Source of the DNA: Psychrobacter proteolyticus
GTDB taxonomy: Bacteria > Pseudomonadota > Gammaproteobacteria > Pseudomonadales > Moraxellaceae
DNA length: 64,000 bases
Direction of reading: 5' to 3'
Assembly: GCF_003350005.1 (NCBI RefSeq)
Contig: NZ_QLKS01000001.1
Span: forward strand, 62,001 to 126,000
Part shown: positions 19,115-28,387 of the stretch, one piece after another
How the letters are laid out: every line of letters starts with the position of its first letter
Position numbering within the stretch: the first letter of the stretch is position 1
Translations under genes and position numbers: made by a program
Notes under the pieces: generated by a model
What the model was told of the DNA's origin: nothing
The model's database searches: none
The model's input: the letters and a program-made list of their open reading frames with translations, nothing else

Positions 19115-19869
19115 TTGAACAATCCTTTATGCCAGACATTGTCAGTGGTAACGCTTTGATAAGGGGCTTGATTATGCACATAGGCTAGGCTCAAGGCATC
19201 CAATATCGTCCACAAAATATCGAGTTTAAATTGTAATATCTCAAGCATGCGTTCTTGCTCTTCGACCGTTTTGAACGAGTCGAGGGTAATGGTCAGACCA
19301 TGCTCAACATCGCGGCGCGCTTGACTCAAGCGTGAGCGGAAATAGGTATAGCCTTGCTCTTTTATCCAAGGATAATGCTTGGGCCAGGACTCTAAACGTG
19401 ACTGGTGAATCTGCGGGGCAAACAGCTCAGTCAGTGAGCTACTGGCGGCTTCTCGCCATGAGGTACGCCGCGCAAAATTCACATAGGCATCCACGGCAAA
19501 ACGCACACCCGGCAGGACTAGCTCTTCAGAAATCACCTGCTCACGAGTCAAACCAACTGCCTCTGCCAGACCCAACCACGCTTCACGACCGCCGCCATCA
19601 GGATAGACGCCATCTTGATCAATCATGCGTTGAATCCATTCTTGACGCACGCGCTGATCAGGACAGTTTGCCATAATGGCCGCGTCTTTCAATGGAATGT
19701 TGATCTGATAATAAAAACGGTTGGCGACCCACGCTTGGATTTGCTGCTGTGTCGCTTTGCCTTCATGCATCATGATATGAAAAGGATGGTAAATATGATA
19801 ATACTGACCTTTTGCCATAATCGCTTGTTCAAACGCTTCTGGGCTTAGCGCTGTGTTTTCTTCTTGCAT
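19111..19869 (-). CDS. pqqC: Pyrroloquinoline-quinone synthase PqqC
   Basis: PqqC is the cofactor-free oxidase that makes the last ring closure and eight-electron oxidation to PQQ. Recognisable parts are [51 protein letters not shown] and [20 protein letters not shown]. The length is about 252 aa, as in other PqqC proteins. ATG 19869 is preferred: AAGG at about 19878-19881 is 8 bp upstream. A GTG at 19878 would overlap that ribosome binding site. The gene starts about 40 bp after pqqB and overlaps pqqD by 4 bp. Confidence 0.95.
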   Translation of the reverse strand: MQEENTALSPEAFEQAIMAKGQYYHIYHPFHIMMHEGKATQQQIQAWVANRFYYQINIPLKDAAIMANCPDQRVRQEWIQRMIDQDGVYPDGGGREAWLGLAEAVGLTREQVISEELVLPGVRFAVDAYVNFARRTSWREAASSSLTELFAPQIHQSRLESWPKHYPWIKEQGYTYFRSRLSQARRDVEHGLTITLDSFKTVEEQERMLEILQFKLDILWTILDALSLAYVHNQAPYQSVTTDNVWHKGLFK

Positions 19870-19911
19870 TGTTCTCACCTTACGATTGCTATCATTGCCT
19901 TATCGTTTGTC

Positions 19912-20823
19912 TTACAGCTCAATCTGCATACCATCAAATGCTACTTCAACACCATGTTGTTTTAATGTCGCGGCTTGTTCAGACTGTTCATTCAATATCG
20001 GATTGGTGTTATTGATATGGATCAGCACCTTACGAGCGTTATCTAACTGATCTAGATAATGCAATGAGCCATCTTCACCACTAATATGCAAATGTCCCAT
20101 GTCTTGGCCGGTCTTCGTACCGACGCCGCACTCTTGCATTTCATTGTCCGTCCATAGCGTACCGTCAATCATCACGCAATCAGAGCTTTTCATGATCTGC
20201 ATCACTTGATCATCAATCTTACCGAGACCTGGTGCATAAAAGAGTTGTTTTTGTGTTTTTAAGTCTTTTACAATCAGGGCAATATTGTCGCCATCATGCG
20301 GGTCATTACGATGCGGAGAGTAGGGCGGTGCAGAGCTTCTAATCACTAAAGGCGTCAATTCTAAATTGTCAAATCCTTCAATCTTAAACGTCTTTTCTGG
20401 GTCAATTTGATTATATTGCAAGCCGCCATTCCAGTGCTTTAACATGTTAAACAGCGGAAAACCTGTGCTGAGGTCTTGATGCACCATGTCCGTACACCAA
20501 ACAGGAATTGGACAACCTTCACGCAGGGTCAATAGCCCCGTCGTATGGTCAAGCTGACTGTCCATCAAGACCACATTGGTGATGCCTGTATCTCTCAATT
20601 GACGTGCTGGCTGTGCTGCCTTGAACTCAAATAATTGTTGGCGGATATCAGGGGATGCGTTGAATAAGATCCAATCCACACCATTTTCTGATATGGCTAT
20701 CGAAGATTGGGTACGGGTCTTTGCCTTAATCGTGCCTTGACGCACGCCGTGGCAGTTATCGCAATTGCAATTCCACTGCGGGAAACCACCACCAGCAGCT
20801 GAGCCTAAAACGTGAATATACAT
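19912..20823 (-). CDS. pqqB: PQQ biosynthesis protein PqqB
   Basis: PqqB is a metallo-beta-lactamase-fold protein that hydroxylates the PqqA-derived Glu-Tyr intermediate. The N-terminus [18 protein letters not shown] is diagnostic, and the following CDNCHG adds zinc-binding cysteines. Further family segments are [16 protein letters not shown] and [12 protein letters not shown]. The length of 303 aa is standard. It follows pqqA after a hairpin that should reduce readthrough. Confidence 0.96.
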   Translation of the reverse strand: MYIHVLGSAAGGGFPQWNCNCDNCHGVRQGTIKAKTRTQSSIAISENGVDWILFNASPDIRQQLFEFKAAQPARQLRDTGITNVVLMDSQLDHTTGLLTLREGCPIPVWCTDMVHQDLSTGFPLFNMLKHWNGGLQYNQIDPEKTFKIEGFDNLELTPLVIRSSAPPYSPHRNDPHDGDNIALIVKDLKTQKQLFYAPGLGKIDDQVMQIMKSSDCVMIDGTLWTDNEMQECGVGTKTGQDMGHLHISGEDGSLHYLDQLDNARKVLIHINNTNPILNEQSEQAATLKQHGVEVAFDGMQIEL

Positions 20824-20846
20824 AAATCAATATTTCCAAAAAAATA

Positions 20847-20872
20847 AAAGCCCTAATCATCTAGGGCTTTTA
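20847..20872 (-). terminator. Hairpin between pqqA and pqqB (attenuating terminator)
   Basis: In the direction of transcription AAAAGCCCTA and TAGGGCTTTT form a 10-bp stem with a six-base loop, followed by ATTTTTTT. It sits between pqqA and pqqB, so most transcripts could end after pqqA and some read through to pqqBCDE. Confidence 0.85.
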
Positions 20873-20894
20873 ATGGATTGAGTGCTAATGAGTT

Positions 20895-20969
20895 TTAGCG
20901 TGCTTCGAAATACATAGTCACTTCGAAACCGATACGAATGTCTTGAAAAGCTGGTTTGGTCCACTGCAT
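20895..20969 (-). CDS. pqqA: PQQ precursor peptide PqqA
   Basis: A 24-residue peptide starting [12 protein letters not shown] and ending VTMYFEAR. It carries the conserved Glu16 and Tyr20 (E-x3-Y), which are the atoms source for PQQ. GGAGTAA lies just upstream of the ATG. It precedes pqqB in the same direction. The peptide is consumed, so it needs more translation than the enzymes, consistent with the hairpin that follows it. This gene is easily missed because of its size. Confidence 0.96.
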   Translation of the reverse strand: MQWTKPAFQDIRIGFEVTMYFEAR

Positions 20970-21084
20970 GGGATTACTCCAAAAGTTATTATGGGATCAT
21001 CGTTGAGATGAATGAAAGCAATTATCAATGGTAGTATAAGCTGACCCTTGCTGTCAATTTCTTAGATGTTAACAACATACATAG

Positions 21085-21435
21085 TTAGTTATATATTACA
21101 ATCACATCATTTCCGTCAAGCTCAACTTTATAAGTGTTGAGTACGATATTTTCGTCATCTAAACATTGACCTGTGACAAGGTTAAAGCGCTGCTTGTAAA
21201 TAGGAGAGGCGACATACAACACTGTTTCGTCGAAACCGGCCTCATTGGCAATAGTTGTGCCGCCAATCAAACCTCTAGACAATACATTGGCTTGACTGAA
21301 CGGATCATAGTTATCAAGCGCAAATAACTGTGTTTGTTTAGTACAAAAAATAGCCACTTGTTTTCCATTTACTAGTGCACAGACGCCCGTTTCGGGAATG
21401 ATGTCATTAATTTTACATACGATTAGCTGAGTCAT
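21085..21435 (-). CDS. nirD: Nitrite reductase (NADH) small subunit NirD
   Basis: NirD is the small partner of the cytosolic siroheme nitrite reductase NirB. It has a Rieske-like beta fold without Rieske ligands. The family stretch FALDNYDPFSQANVLSRG is clear, followed by VASPIYKQRFNLVTGQC, and the length of 116 aa is usual. It follows nirB by about 93 bp on the same strand. In this setting (narK-nasA operon divergent) it serves nitrite reduction to ammonium for assimilation. Confidence 0.93.
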   Translation of the reverse strand: MTQLIVCKINDIIPETGVCALVNGKQVAIFCTKQTQLFALDNYDPFSQANVLSRGLIGGTTIANEAGFDETVLYVASPIYKQRFNLVTGQCLDDENIVLNTYKVELDGNDVIVIYN

Positions 21436-21528
21436 TATAAGATCCTTGAAAGTAACGCATAAAAGAGACTGAAAATGAAAAGTAGTACCTTTTAAGATAG
21501 GGTTTTGATAAATACTGACACGTTACGA

Positions 21529-24114
21529 TTAAGCCAGTTCGGTCACTCTTAGTTTAGTCTTTTCAGTATCGGTTGCAGGACGGATCTGCTCTCGCTCAGT
21601 CACAAATACCACATTATCATCGCCTTGTTCACTATTAACAAAATGACGGAAACGTTTGAGCTTTTCGCTATCAGTGATGGTGGCTTTCCATTCACAAACA
21701 TAATTGTCAATCAATAATTGCATCTGTGATTCTAGTTCCTCAACGATACCTAAGCTGTCCTCAATAATGACTGCTTGTAAGTACTCAAGCCCCCCTTCAA
21801 GGCTCTCTCGCCATTTGGAGGTGCGCTGAAGCTTGTCTGCGGTTTTGATATAAAACATGATAATACGGTCGATATATTTGACAACCGTATCCGTATCGAG
21901 ATCCGTTGCGAATAGCTCGCCATGACGCGGAGTCATACCACCATTACCACAGACAAAAAGATTCCAGCCATTCTCGGTAGCAATAATCCCAAAGTCTTTG
22001 CTTTGTGCTTCAGCGCATTCGCGCGTACATCCGGATACCCCCATTTTTATTTTATGGGGTGAACGCACACCTTTATAGCGGTCTTCTAATCTGAGAGCTA
22101 AGCCAACGCTGTCATCGACACCGTAGCGACACCAATTATTACCCACACAAGATTTAACCGTACGCAGAGACTTACCATAAGCATGACCAGTCTCAAATCC
22201 GGCATCTACTAATTGTGTCCAAATATCGGGTAGTTGGTCTAGACGTGCGCCAAATAAGTCGACACGCTGACCGCCAGTGATTTTGGTATATAGATTGAAC
22301 TCCTTGGCTACTTGGCCAAGTATGATAAGCTTATCTGCTGTGATTTCACCGCCAGGCACGCGAGGTACTACCGAATAGGTGCCATCTTTTTGAATATTGC
22401 CTAGATAATAATCATTGCTGTCTTGCAGTGGGGTGAGTTCAGGTTTTAGTACGTAATCATTCCAGCATGAGGCTAAAATAGAGGCGACGGTTGGTTTGCA
22501 AATCTCGCAGCCATGACCACTGCCGTGCGCATCCAACAACGCATCAAAGGTCTTGATACCCTGTACTCGAATCAAGCTATACAACTCCTGACGTGAGTAA
22601 GCAAAATGCTCACACAGATCATTATTTACTTCAAAGCCCAGTGTGGTTAGCTGGTAGCCTAATGTGTCTTTCACCATAGGCGCACAGCCTCCACAACCTG
22701 TACCCGCACTAGTACATGATTTTATCTCTGCCATGGTATAGGCACCGTTTTCAACGGCTGCACAAATAGCACCTTTGGTGACGTTGTAACAAGAGCAAAT
22801 GGTTGCGCTATCAGGCAGGTTTTCTATACCCATTTTCGGTTTTTCAACGTTGGGTAGTATCAGACTTTCAGGGTGGGCAGGCAGGTCAATAGCGTTTAGA
22901 AATAACTGTAATAGATTGTTGTAATCCTCAGTGTCACCGACCAACACGGCACCAAGCAACTGCTTATTGTCAGCTGTAGTAACTAGTTTTTTATAGATGC
23001 CTTCAGCAGGGTTTTGATATAAATAGCTCAAACTGTTTTCCGTTGTGCCGTGGGCATCACCGATACTACCGACATCTACGCCCATCAGTTTGAGCTTGGT
23101 ACTCATATCGGCACCTGTAAATGTTTGAGCTTTATCACCTGCGATTTGGGCAGCACAGATACTGGCCATGCTATAGCCTGGCGCGACTAAGCCAAATACT
23201 TTATCGTCCCATACGGCGCATTCACCAATGGCGTATACATGCGGAGCATTGGTACGGCAGGCTTCATTAATCAAAATACCGCCGCGTGTACCGATTTCAA
23301 TTCCACATTTAGGGTTGCTTTTGATAATCCCATCTTGCGGACGAATACCTGCACTAAAGACGATCATGTCGGTATCTAACGAAGTATCGTCAGTGAATTG
23401 CATGGTTAGGTGACATTGATTTTCACTGAAGGCAGTATTATCGATAATGGCTTTGGTGTTTTTACCAGTGAGCACCTTAACACCAAGGGCCTCAATTTTG
23501 CGTTTCAAGATATCACCACCAGCAGCATCAAGCTGTACACCCATCAGTTGAGGCGCAAACTCTACAACGTAAGTTTCTAAGCCTAAAGTAACCAGTGCTT
23601 TTGCTGCTTCAAGCCCTAGTAGTCCACCACCTACTACTACGCCTTTTTTTACTTTTGGTAGCTCAGCAATACTAAGGATGTCATCCAAATCAGTAATAGT
23701 GCGATATACGTGACAGTGCGGATGCTCACGTCCTGGAATGGGTGGTACAAATGGATATGAACCTGTTGCTAGCACCAGTTCACCATAGTCTATCCGTGTA
23801 CCATCTTCAGTGCTGATGCATTGATTGGCTGCATCGATGTTTGTAATTCGCTGATTGAGATGTAGTTGAATCTGAGCTGCTTCATAGGTGCTTAAATCAA
23901 CTAAGTTTAGTTTACTAACATCTTTATGCTCAAAATAGCTCGATAAATATACCCGATCATAAGCTGGGCGATCTTCTTCGGCAAATACGTGAATCTCAAA
24001 CTGTTCGTGTAAGCCTTGCTCTATGGCTCGCTCCACAAAATGATGCCCGACCATACCGTTACCAATCACCACTAACTTAGCTTTATTCATCGTATCCACT
24101 ATAGTGCTACTCAT
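21529..24114 (-). CDS. nirB: Nitrite reductase (NADH) large subunit NirB
   Basis: The catalytic subunit reduces nitrite to ammonium with NADH. Parts in order: FAD/NAD-binding domain (LVVIGNGMVGHHFVERA, VVVGGGLLGLEAAKALV), a BFD-like [2Fe-2S] domain (CSCYNVTKG and GTGCGGCAP), a second cysteine-bearing segment (GHGCEICKP), and the siroheme/[4Fe-4S] domain with SCVGNNWCRYG and GVSGCTRECAEAQ. ATG 24114 has GAGGAT at good spacing; an upstream reading from 24159 has none. The upstream region carries a sigma-54-like element. Siroheme would be supplied through the SUMT encoded at 33163. Confidence 0.95.
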   Translation of the reverse strand: MSSTIVDTMNKAKLVVIGNGMVGHHFVERAIEQGLHEQFEIHVFAEEDRPAYDRVYLSSYFEHKDVSKLNLVDLSTYEAAQIQLHLNQRITNIDAANQCISTEDGTRIDYGELVLATGSYPFVPPIPGREHPHCHVYRTITDLDDILSIAELPKVKKGVVVGGGLLGLEAAKALVTLGLETYVVEFAPQLMGVQLDAAGGDILKRKIEALGVKVLTGKNTKAIIDNTAFSENQCHLTMQFTDDTSLDTDMIVFSAGIRPQDGIIKSNPKCGIEIGTRGGILINEACRTNAPHVYAIGECAVWDDKVFGLVAPGYSMASICAAQIAGDKAQTFTGADMSTKLKLMGVDVGSIGDAHGTTENSLSYLYQNPAEGIYKKLVTTADNKQLLGAVLVGDTEDYNNLLQLFLNAIDLPAHPESLILPNVEKPKMGIENLPDSATICSCYNVTKGAICAAVENGAYTMAEIKSCTSAGTGCGGCAPMVKDTLGYQLTTLGFEVNNDLCEHFAYSRQELYSLIRVQGIKTFDALLDAHGSGHGCEICKPTVASILASCWNDYVLKPELTPLQDSNDYYLGNIQKDGTYSVVPRVPGGEITADKLIILGQVAKEFNLYTKITGGQRVDLFGARLDQLPDIWTQLVDAGFETGHAYGKSLRTVKSCVGNNWCRYGVDDSVGLALRLEDRYKGVRSPHKIKMGVSGCTRECAEAQSKDFGIIATENGWNLFVCGNGGMTPRHGELFATDLDTDTVVKYIDRIIMFYIKTADKLQRTSKWRESLEGGLEYLQAVIIEDSLGIVEELESQMQLLIDNYVCEWKATITDSEKLKRFRHFVNSEQGDDNVVFVTEREQIRPATDTEKTKLRVTELA

Positions 24115-24241
24115 ATGCCTATCCTCAGTAATGGGTTTTTCTAAATATTTTCGTCTCATGTTTTATTTAAAAATTATGAATAACCTTTTAGTTAGCTCAA
24201 CGAAAGATAAAAAATATTTAGATGCCTACAATCACAAACCC

Positions 24242-24257
24242 CTCAATAATCGTGCCA
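24242..24257 (-). promoter_or_regulatory. Possible sigma-54 promoter of nirBD
   Basis: On the minus strand the sequence is TGGCAC-GATTA-TTGAG. The -24 part is perfect (with the following G), but the -12 part has GA instead of GC. A start near 24231 would give about 117 bases of leader before nirB. It mirrors the better element in front of narK. Confidence 0.45.
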
Positions 24258-24415
24258 AACACTATTACTGATCTTAAATTATCGTTGTTTTATATAGCTT
24301 AAAAATAGCGGATTTTACTGCTTCACAAGGTCGTGTGAGCGTTATTAATGGGGCCGCTACAGACGTAAGTAGTTGCTTGGTAAACATTTTTTGAAACCTA
24401 AAATGGATTTATAAC

Positions 24416-24473
24416 GCACCAAATAGTTACAACAATGCACCAAATTAGTCTTGATTATTACTTTAAAGGTGCA
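24416..24473. promoter_or_regulatory. GCACC half-sites upstream of narK (possible NtrC-type activator sites)
   Basis: Two direct GCACCAAAT half-sites start 21 bp apart (24416 and 24437), and an inverted GGTGCA lies at 24468-24473. GCACC/GGTGC halves resemble NtrC recognition elements, though the dyad spacing is not the classical one. They lie about 175-235 bp upstream of the predicted sigma-54 start, a usual distance for an enhancer-binding protein. Confidence 0.4.
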
Positions 24474-24621
24474 TGAGTTGCTCGGTTGAATAGTGAGTTT
24501 TGTTGGACTTTACTGAAATAATGTTATTTGATTATGATGACTTGAGAGCCATTTAACATAACGCTTAACCATCCTAAAAGAAGATACCGTTTTACATTGA
24601 TAGCAACTTTATATTCGTAGC

Positions 24622-24637
24622 TGGCACAGCCATTGCA
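24622..24637 (+). promoter_or_regulatory. Sigma-54 promoter of the narK-nasA operon
   Basis: TGGCAC-AGCCA-TTGCA matches the sigma-54 consensus, with GG and GC exactly 10 bp apart. The start should be near 24648, about 74 bp before narK. This predicts control by nitrogen supply through an enhancer-binding activator. Confidence 0.8.
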
Positions 24638-24721
24638 CCATCTTAATTGTCTTAACTGATAAGTTTTTGACCCATAACGTGTTCTCATAACTTTAGCGTT
24701 AGCCATTTAAGGAAATCGTCT

Positions 24722-26224
24722 ATGCCTTCATCGAAACCTGCCGCGCCAAATAAAAACAAGCTTAATATCTTATCTTTCACAGGTAAAAATAAAATCCTCC
24801 ATCTTGGTTGGATGGCTTTTTTTCTAACTTTTTTCGTATGGTTTAATCACGCGCCGTTCTTATCCGCGATCGGAGAGACACTGAACCTCACTAAAGACCA
24901 AATAAAAACTTTATTGATACTAAATGTTGCCCTAACTATCCCGGCTCGAGTCATTATTGGGATGTTAACTGATCGATTTGGTCCGCGCCTTGTTTATACT
25001 GCCATTTTGGCTATCGGAGCGATTCCTTGTTTTACCTTCGCATTTGCTCAAGATTACAACACATTAGCGCTGTCACGTTTTTTATTGGGTTTCGTTGGCG
25101 CGGGGTTTGTGGTCGGTATTCGTTTAATGAGTGACTGGTTCCCAGCCAGTGAATTGGGTACCGCCGAAGGTATTTATGGCGGATGGGGGAATTTTGGTTC
25201 TGCGGCAGCAGCATTGTTATTGCCGACAGTGGCTATTGCCGCCGCTGCCATATTTGGTGGTGCTGAAGGTTGGCGTTATGCAACGGCTACCTCAGGGGTG
25301 GTTATGATGCTCTATAGTGTTATTTTTTATAAAATGGTGCGCGATACGCCTAAGGGTGCAACATATTTTAAACCCAAGAAATCTGGTGCCATGATGGTTA
25401 CGTCAGCGGGTGACTTCTGGTTGATGATGATATTTAAACTGCCTATGTATTTGGCATTATCATTGTTGGCTTGGAAGTTGTCACCTACTGGTGTCAGCTT
25501 GCTCAGTCAGGCTAGTGTCAACATTGTCTACATCGGATTAGTGGTTTTATATATTTATGAATTTGTGAGTAGTTATCGCTTTAATAAGGAAGTGTTTACC
25601 ACGCCAGTGCCAAAAGCGCATCAATATGATTTTAAGCAAGTGGGTATTTTAAATATTTTATACTTTGCTACTTTTGGCTCAGAGTTGGCTGTTGTGTCTA
25701 TGTTGCCACTTTTCTATCAAGAGACCTTTAGTTTGTCGATTGTGATGGCAGGGGTACTGGCATCAAGCTATGCCTTTATGAATCTCATGTCGCGTCCAGG
25801 AGGCGGCTGGTTAAGCGATAAATTTGGTCGTAAGATAACACTTTTGATTCTAACCGCGGGTTTGGCCGTTGGTTATTTATTAATGGGTATCGTTGACTCT
25901 TCATGGCCCATTGCGCTTGCCCTATTAATTACGATGTTTTGCTCCTTCTTTGTACAAGCTGGTGAAGGTGCGGTGTTTGCCGTGATTCCGTTGATCAAGC
26001 GTAGTATGACAGGGCAGTTTGCAGGGATGACAGGGGCCTATGGTAACGTCGGTTCGGTTGTTTATTTAACCGTACTTAGTCTAGTGTCATATCAGGTGTT
26101 TTTCTTTGTAATAGCAGCAACGGCAGTGGTGGGCTTCCTAGCACTATTTTTATTAAAAGAGCCTGAAGGTATCATCATCGAAGAGTTGCCAGATGGCAGC
26201 TTTGCTCAAATACAAGTGAGCTAA
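24722..26224 (+). CDS. narK: NarK-type nitrate/nitrite MFS transporter
   Basis: An inner-membrane nitrate/nitrite porter of the NNP family. Both nitrate signature motifs are visible: YGGWGNFGSAAA in the first half and GAYGNVGSVVYL in the second. The motif after helix 2 is GMLTDRFGPRLVY. It has 500 aa and about 12 hydrophobic segments. AAGGAAAT precedes the ATG. It is first in an operon with a kinase/phosphatase, an FAD reductase, nasA and SUMT, so it should import nitrate for assimilation. The next gene begins 3 bases after its stop. Confidence 0.94.
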   Translation: MPSSKPAAPNKNKLNILSFTGKNKILHLGWMAFFLTFFVWFNHAPFLSAIGETLNLTKDQIKTLLILNVALTIPARVIIGMLTDRFGPRLVYTAILAIGAIPCFTFAFAQDYNTLALSRFLLGFVGAGFVVGIRLMSDWFPASELGTAEGIYGGWGNFGSAAAALLLPTVAIAAAAIFGGAEGWRYATATSGVVMMLYSVIFYKMVRDTPKGATYFKPKKSGAMMVTSAGDFWLMMIFKLPMYLALSLLAWKLSPTGVSLLSQASVNIVYIGLVVLYIYEFVSSYRFNKEVFTTPVPKAHQYDFKQVGILNILYFATFGSELAVVSMLPLFYQETFSLSIVMAGVLASSYAFMNLMSRPGGGWLSDKFGRKITLLILTAGLAVGYLLMGIVDSSWPIALALLITMFCSFFVQAGEGAVFAVIPLIKRSMTGQFAGMTGAYGNVGSVVYLTVLSLVSYQVFFFVIAATAVVGFLALFLLKEPEGIIIEELPDGSFAQIQVS

Positions 26225-26227
26225 ACT

Positions 26228-28306
26228 ATGGATGAGCTCATCGAACAGGTTCCTAAAGACGTTAATCAAAAAGCTAATCACAATGTGGATACAGCATTGT
26301 GGTGGGCTGATTTTCATACGATGGCAGGGCGCAAGGCTGAAAACCAAGATAGTTTGCTAATGACAACGTGTTTACCTTATGGATCTTCACCATCAACGAT
26401 CAGTAACCATCATCCGTCCTTTAAAGCACCTTTATTGGTGCTGATGGCTGATGGAGTCAGTGCTTGTCAGTTTCCTAAACAAGCCAGCCAATTGGTGATA
26501 AATACCATTACACATCATATTACTTTAGCACTTGAAAATATGATGCATGGAGATGAGGTGTCGACCGAATCTAAAGATCAATCACTAGCTAAAACGCAAG
26601 ATCACGCAAAAAAGGCATTGAGTAACTTTGATGGCTTTGATGATAATCAAGTTGCAATATTGATTAAGGAAGCCGTACATAAAGCCAATGATGCACTCTA
26701 TTTTCCACAAGACTATCAGCGAGTACCTGCACTGTTGTCTACTCTATCAGGACTGCTTTGCATAGGCGACCGTATTCATCTGTTCCATACGGGAGACTCT
26801 CGTATCTATCGTATCGGCATAGATAATATGGTTCTATCAACCAAAGACCATAATATTCATCAAGGACGAGACAAGGGGGCGTTATCTGCCGCCGTCGGCG
26901 CTGATACTCATCTTGAGTTACAACAATCAGTGTTTACATTGCATCAAAACGAGGGGCTGGCGCTAATGACCGATGGCGTCTACGAGTCTATTACCGCAGC
27001 AGAACTCCAGTTTGAATTGTGTACAGCAGTAAAGGTAATACACCAATCAATGGATACTCGTAACCAGATAGCAAATAGTCTTCATATTAGTCAACGCTTA
27101 TGTGAGCAAGCGTTTAGTGAAGGCAGTCACGATAATTTAAGTATGGTGATGCTTGGTATGAATGCTCGAGCCACTAAGACTAAAGTGCACAGAGAAGCAG
27201 CCAGCTCTGTTTATCTTGAGCAGTTTGAGGATAGCGAAAGTGTCAATACTCAGGATATCACTCATTATCGATTGCCAACTGGTTTGGAGGTAGGTGCGAA
27301 GATTGATAATTTTCTTGTCAGAAAAATTATAGCGCGTACTGCTCGAAGTGAGGTGTATTTAGTAGAGGATGAAAACCATCATCCGTTTGTACTAAAGTCA
27401 CCAAGCCTTAATACCATTGCTGATGGGCATTATTTACGTGAGTTTTTAAAGGAACGCAAAATAGGTCTAAGCTTATCTAAGCATAGGCATGCTGGCGAGC
27501 CTGCTTACAATCAAGTGGATCCTAATAGCCCGCAAAACAATGACATGCCTTTAAGTATGGGGGTTTACAAAAATGTTGGCTCAGCATTCAACAGCTCAGG
27601 ATTGCTTCGCTACTATCCAGTACCAGCAAGCAGCACTTATTTATATCATCTAACCGAATATATAGAAGGGGAGAGCCTTAGAAGTTTTATAGATCGTCAA
27701 GCACCTTGTGATATTTGGCAAACCTACGACTTACTCACTAAGGTTGGTATGGCAGTACGAGTGATGCATCGAAATTACCTATTGCATCAAGATATCAAGC
27801 CTGAAAATATACTACTGACTAAATCAGGTGCAGTGAAATTAATAGATTTTGGTTCTGCTAGCTCCTCAATATTAAAAAATAACATGCGACCACCTAATGG
27901 TGACTTGCACTATGCTGCACCAGAATATTACACCGATGCACCAAAAGGAGTGCATTCCGACTTGTTCTCTATCGCAGTGATTGGTTATGAGCTGCTTACA
28001 GGTGAGCTGCCATTTAGCTCGCAAGCTTTAATGACACCCCCTCAATCGTTAGTAGTACCTGTCCAACCATTACGTCAAAATCGAGTACCCACTGCCAGCC
28101 AACAAGCTTTGATGCGTGCGCTACATTCCAGTACTCAGGCTAGATATCAAGCGATTGGCGAGTTCTTGCAAGACTTTAACCCTGATAATAGTAACAATAT
28201 TAGCGATCCTGAGCCGCTTATCATACGTCATCCATTACTGGTTTGGCACAGCATTTGCTTTATTCAATTCATCGCTATTATATTGTTGCTGGTCTATTTC
28301 TCATAA
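26228..28306 (+). CDS. Fused PP2C-type phosphatase and Ser/Thr protein kinase with a C-terminal membrane helix
   Basis: The N-terminal PP2C domain (about residues 25-310) has AGRKAENQDSLLM, VLMADGVSACQF, HTGDSRIYRI and GSHDNLSMVML, supplying the metal-binding aspartates. The kinase domain (about 355-620) has a degenerate glycine loop (IIARTARSEVYLVED), a lysine in FVLKSP, HQDIKPENILL near 519-529 with HQD in place of HRD, DFGSAS near 540 and YAAPEYY near 563. A hydrophobic helix ends the protein (about 668-690), so the enzyme should face the cytosol from the inner membrane. Position between narK and the nitrate reductase genes suggests control of nitrate uptake or reduction; target proteins are unknown. 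Similar fusions are known beside nitrate assimilation genes in other Gammaproteobacteria. Confidence 0.9.
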   Translation: MDELIEQVPKDVNQKANHNVDTALWWADFHTMAGRKAENQDSLLMTTCLPYGSSPSTISNHHPSFKAPLLVLMADGVSACQFPKQASQLVINTITHHITLALENMMHGDEVSTESKDQSLAKTQDHAKKALSNFDGFDDNQVAILIKEAVHKANDALYFPQDYQRVPALLSTLSGLLCIGDRIHLFHTGDSRIYRIGIDNMVLSTKDHNIHQGRDKGALSAAVGADTHLELQQSVFTLHQNEGLALMTDGVYESITAAELQFELCTAVKVIHQSMDTRNQIANSLHISQRLCEQAFSEGSHDNLSMVMLGMNARATKTKVHREAASSVYLEQFEDSESVNTQDITHYRLPTGLEVGAKIDNFLVRKIIARTARSEVYLVEDENHHPFVLKSPSLNTIADGHYLREFLKERKIGLSLSKHRHAGEPAYNQVDPNSPQNNDMPLSMGVYKNVGSAFNSSGLLRYYPVPASSTYLYHLTEYIEGESLRSFIDRQAPCDIWQTYDLLTKVGMAVRVMHRNYLLHQDIKPENILLTKSGAVKLIDFGSASSSILKNNMRPPNGDLHYAAPEYYTDAPKGVHSDLFSIAVIGYELLTGELPFSSQALMTPPQSLVVPVQPLRQNRVPTASQQALMRALHSSTQARYQAIGEFLQDFNPDNSNNISDPEPLIIRHPLLVWHSICFIQFIAIILLLVYFS

Positions 28307-28387
28307 GGCCTTCTTAAAAAGCAAGTAAGTAATACAACAAGCCATTTCATTCAATGCTGCGTGTTGCGGCTAAGGGACTCTCTTCTT

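Noticed and set aside
21028..21058. TTGACA and TATACT hexamers upstream of pqqA on the minus strand.
   Set aside because: The spacing is about 13 bp, too short for a normal sigma-70 promoter, so no promoter was called.
24524..24706. A 60-codon minus-strand frame in the narK upstream region.
   Set aside because: It covers the sigma-54 promoter and has no ribosome binding site or protein-like composition.
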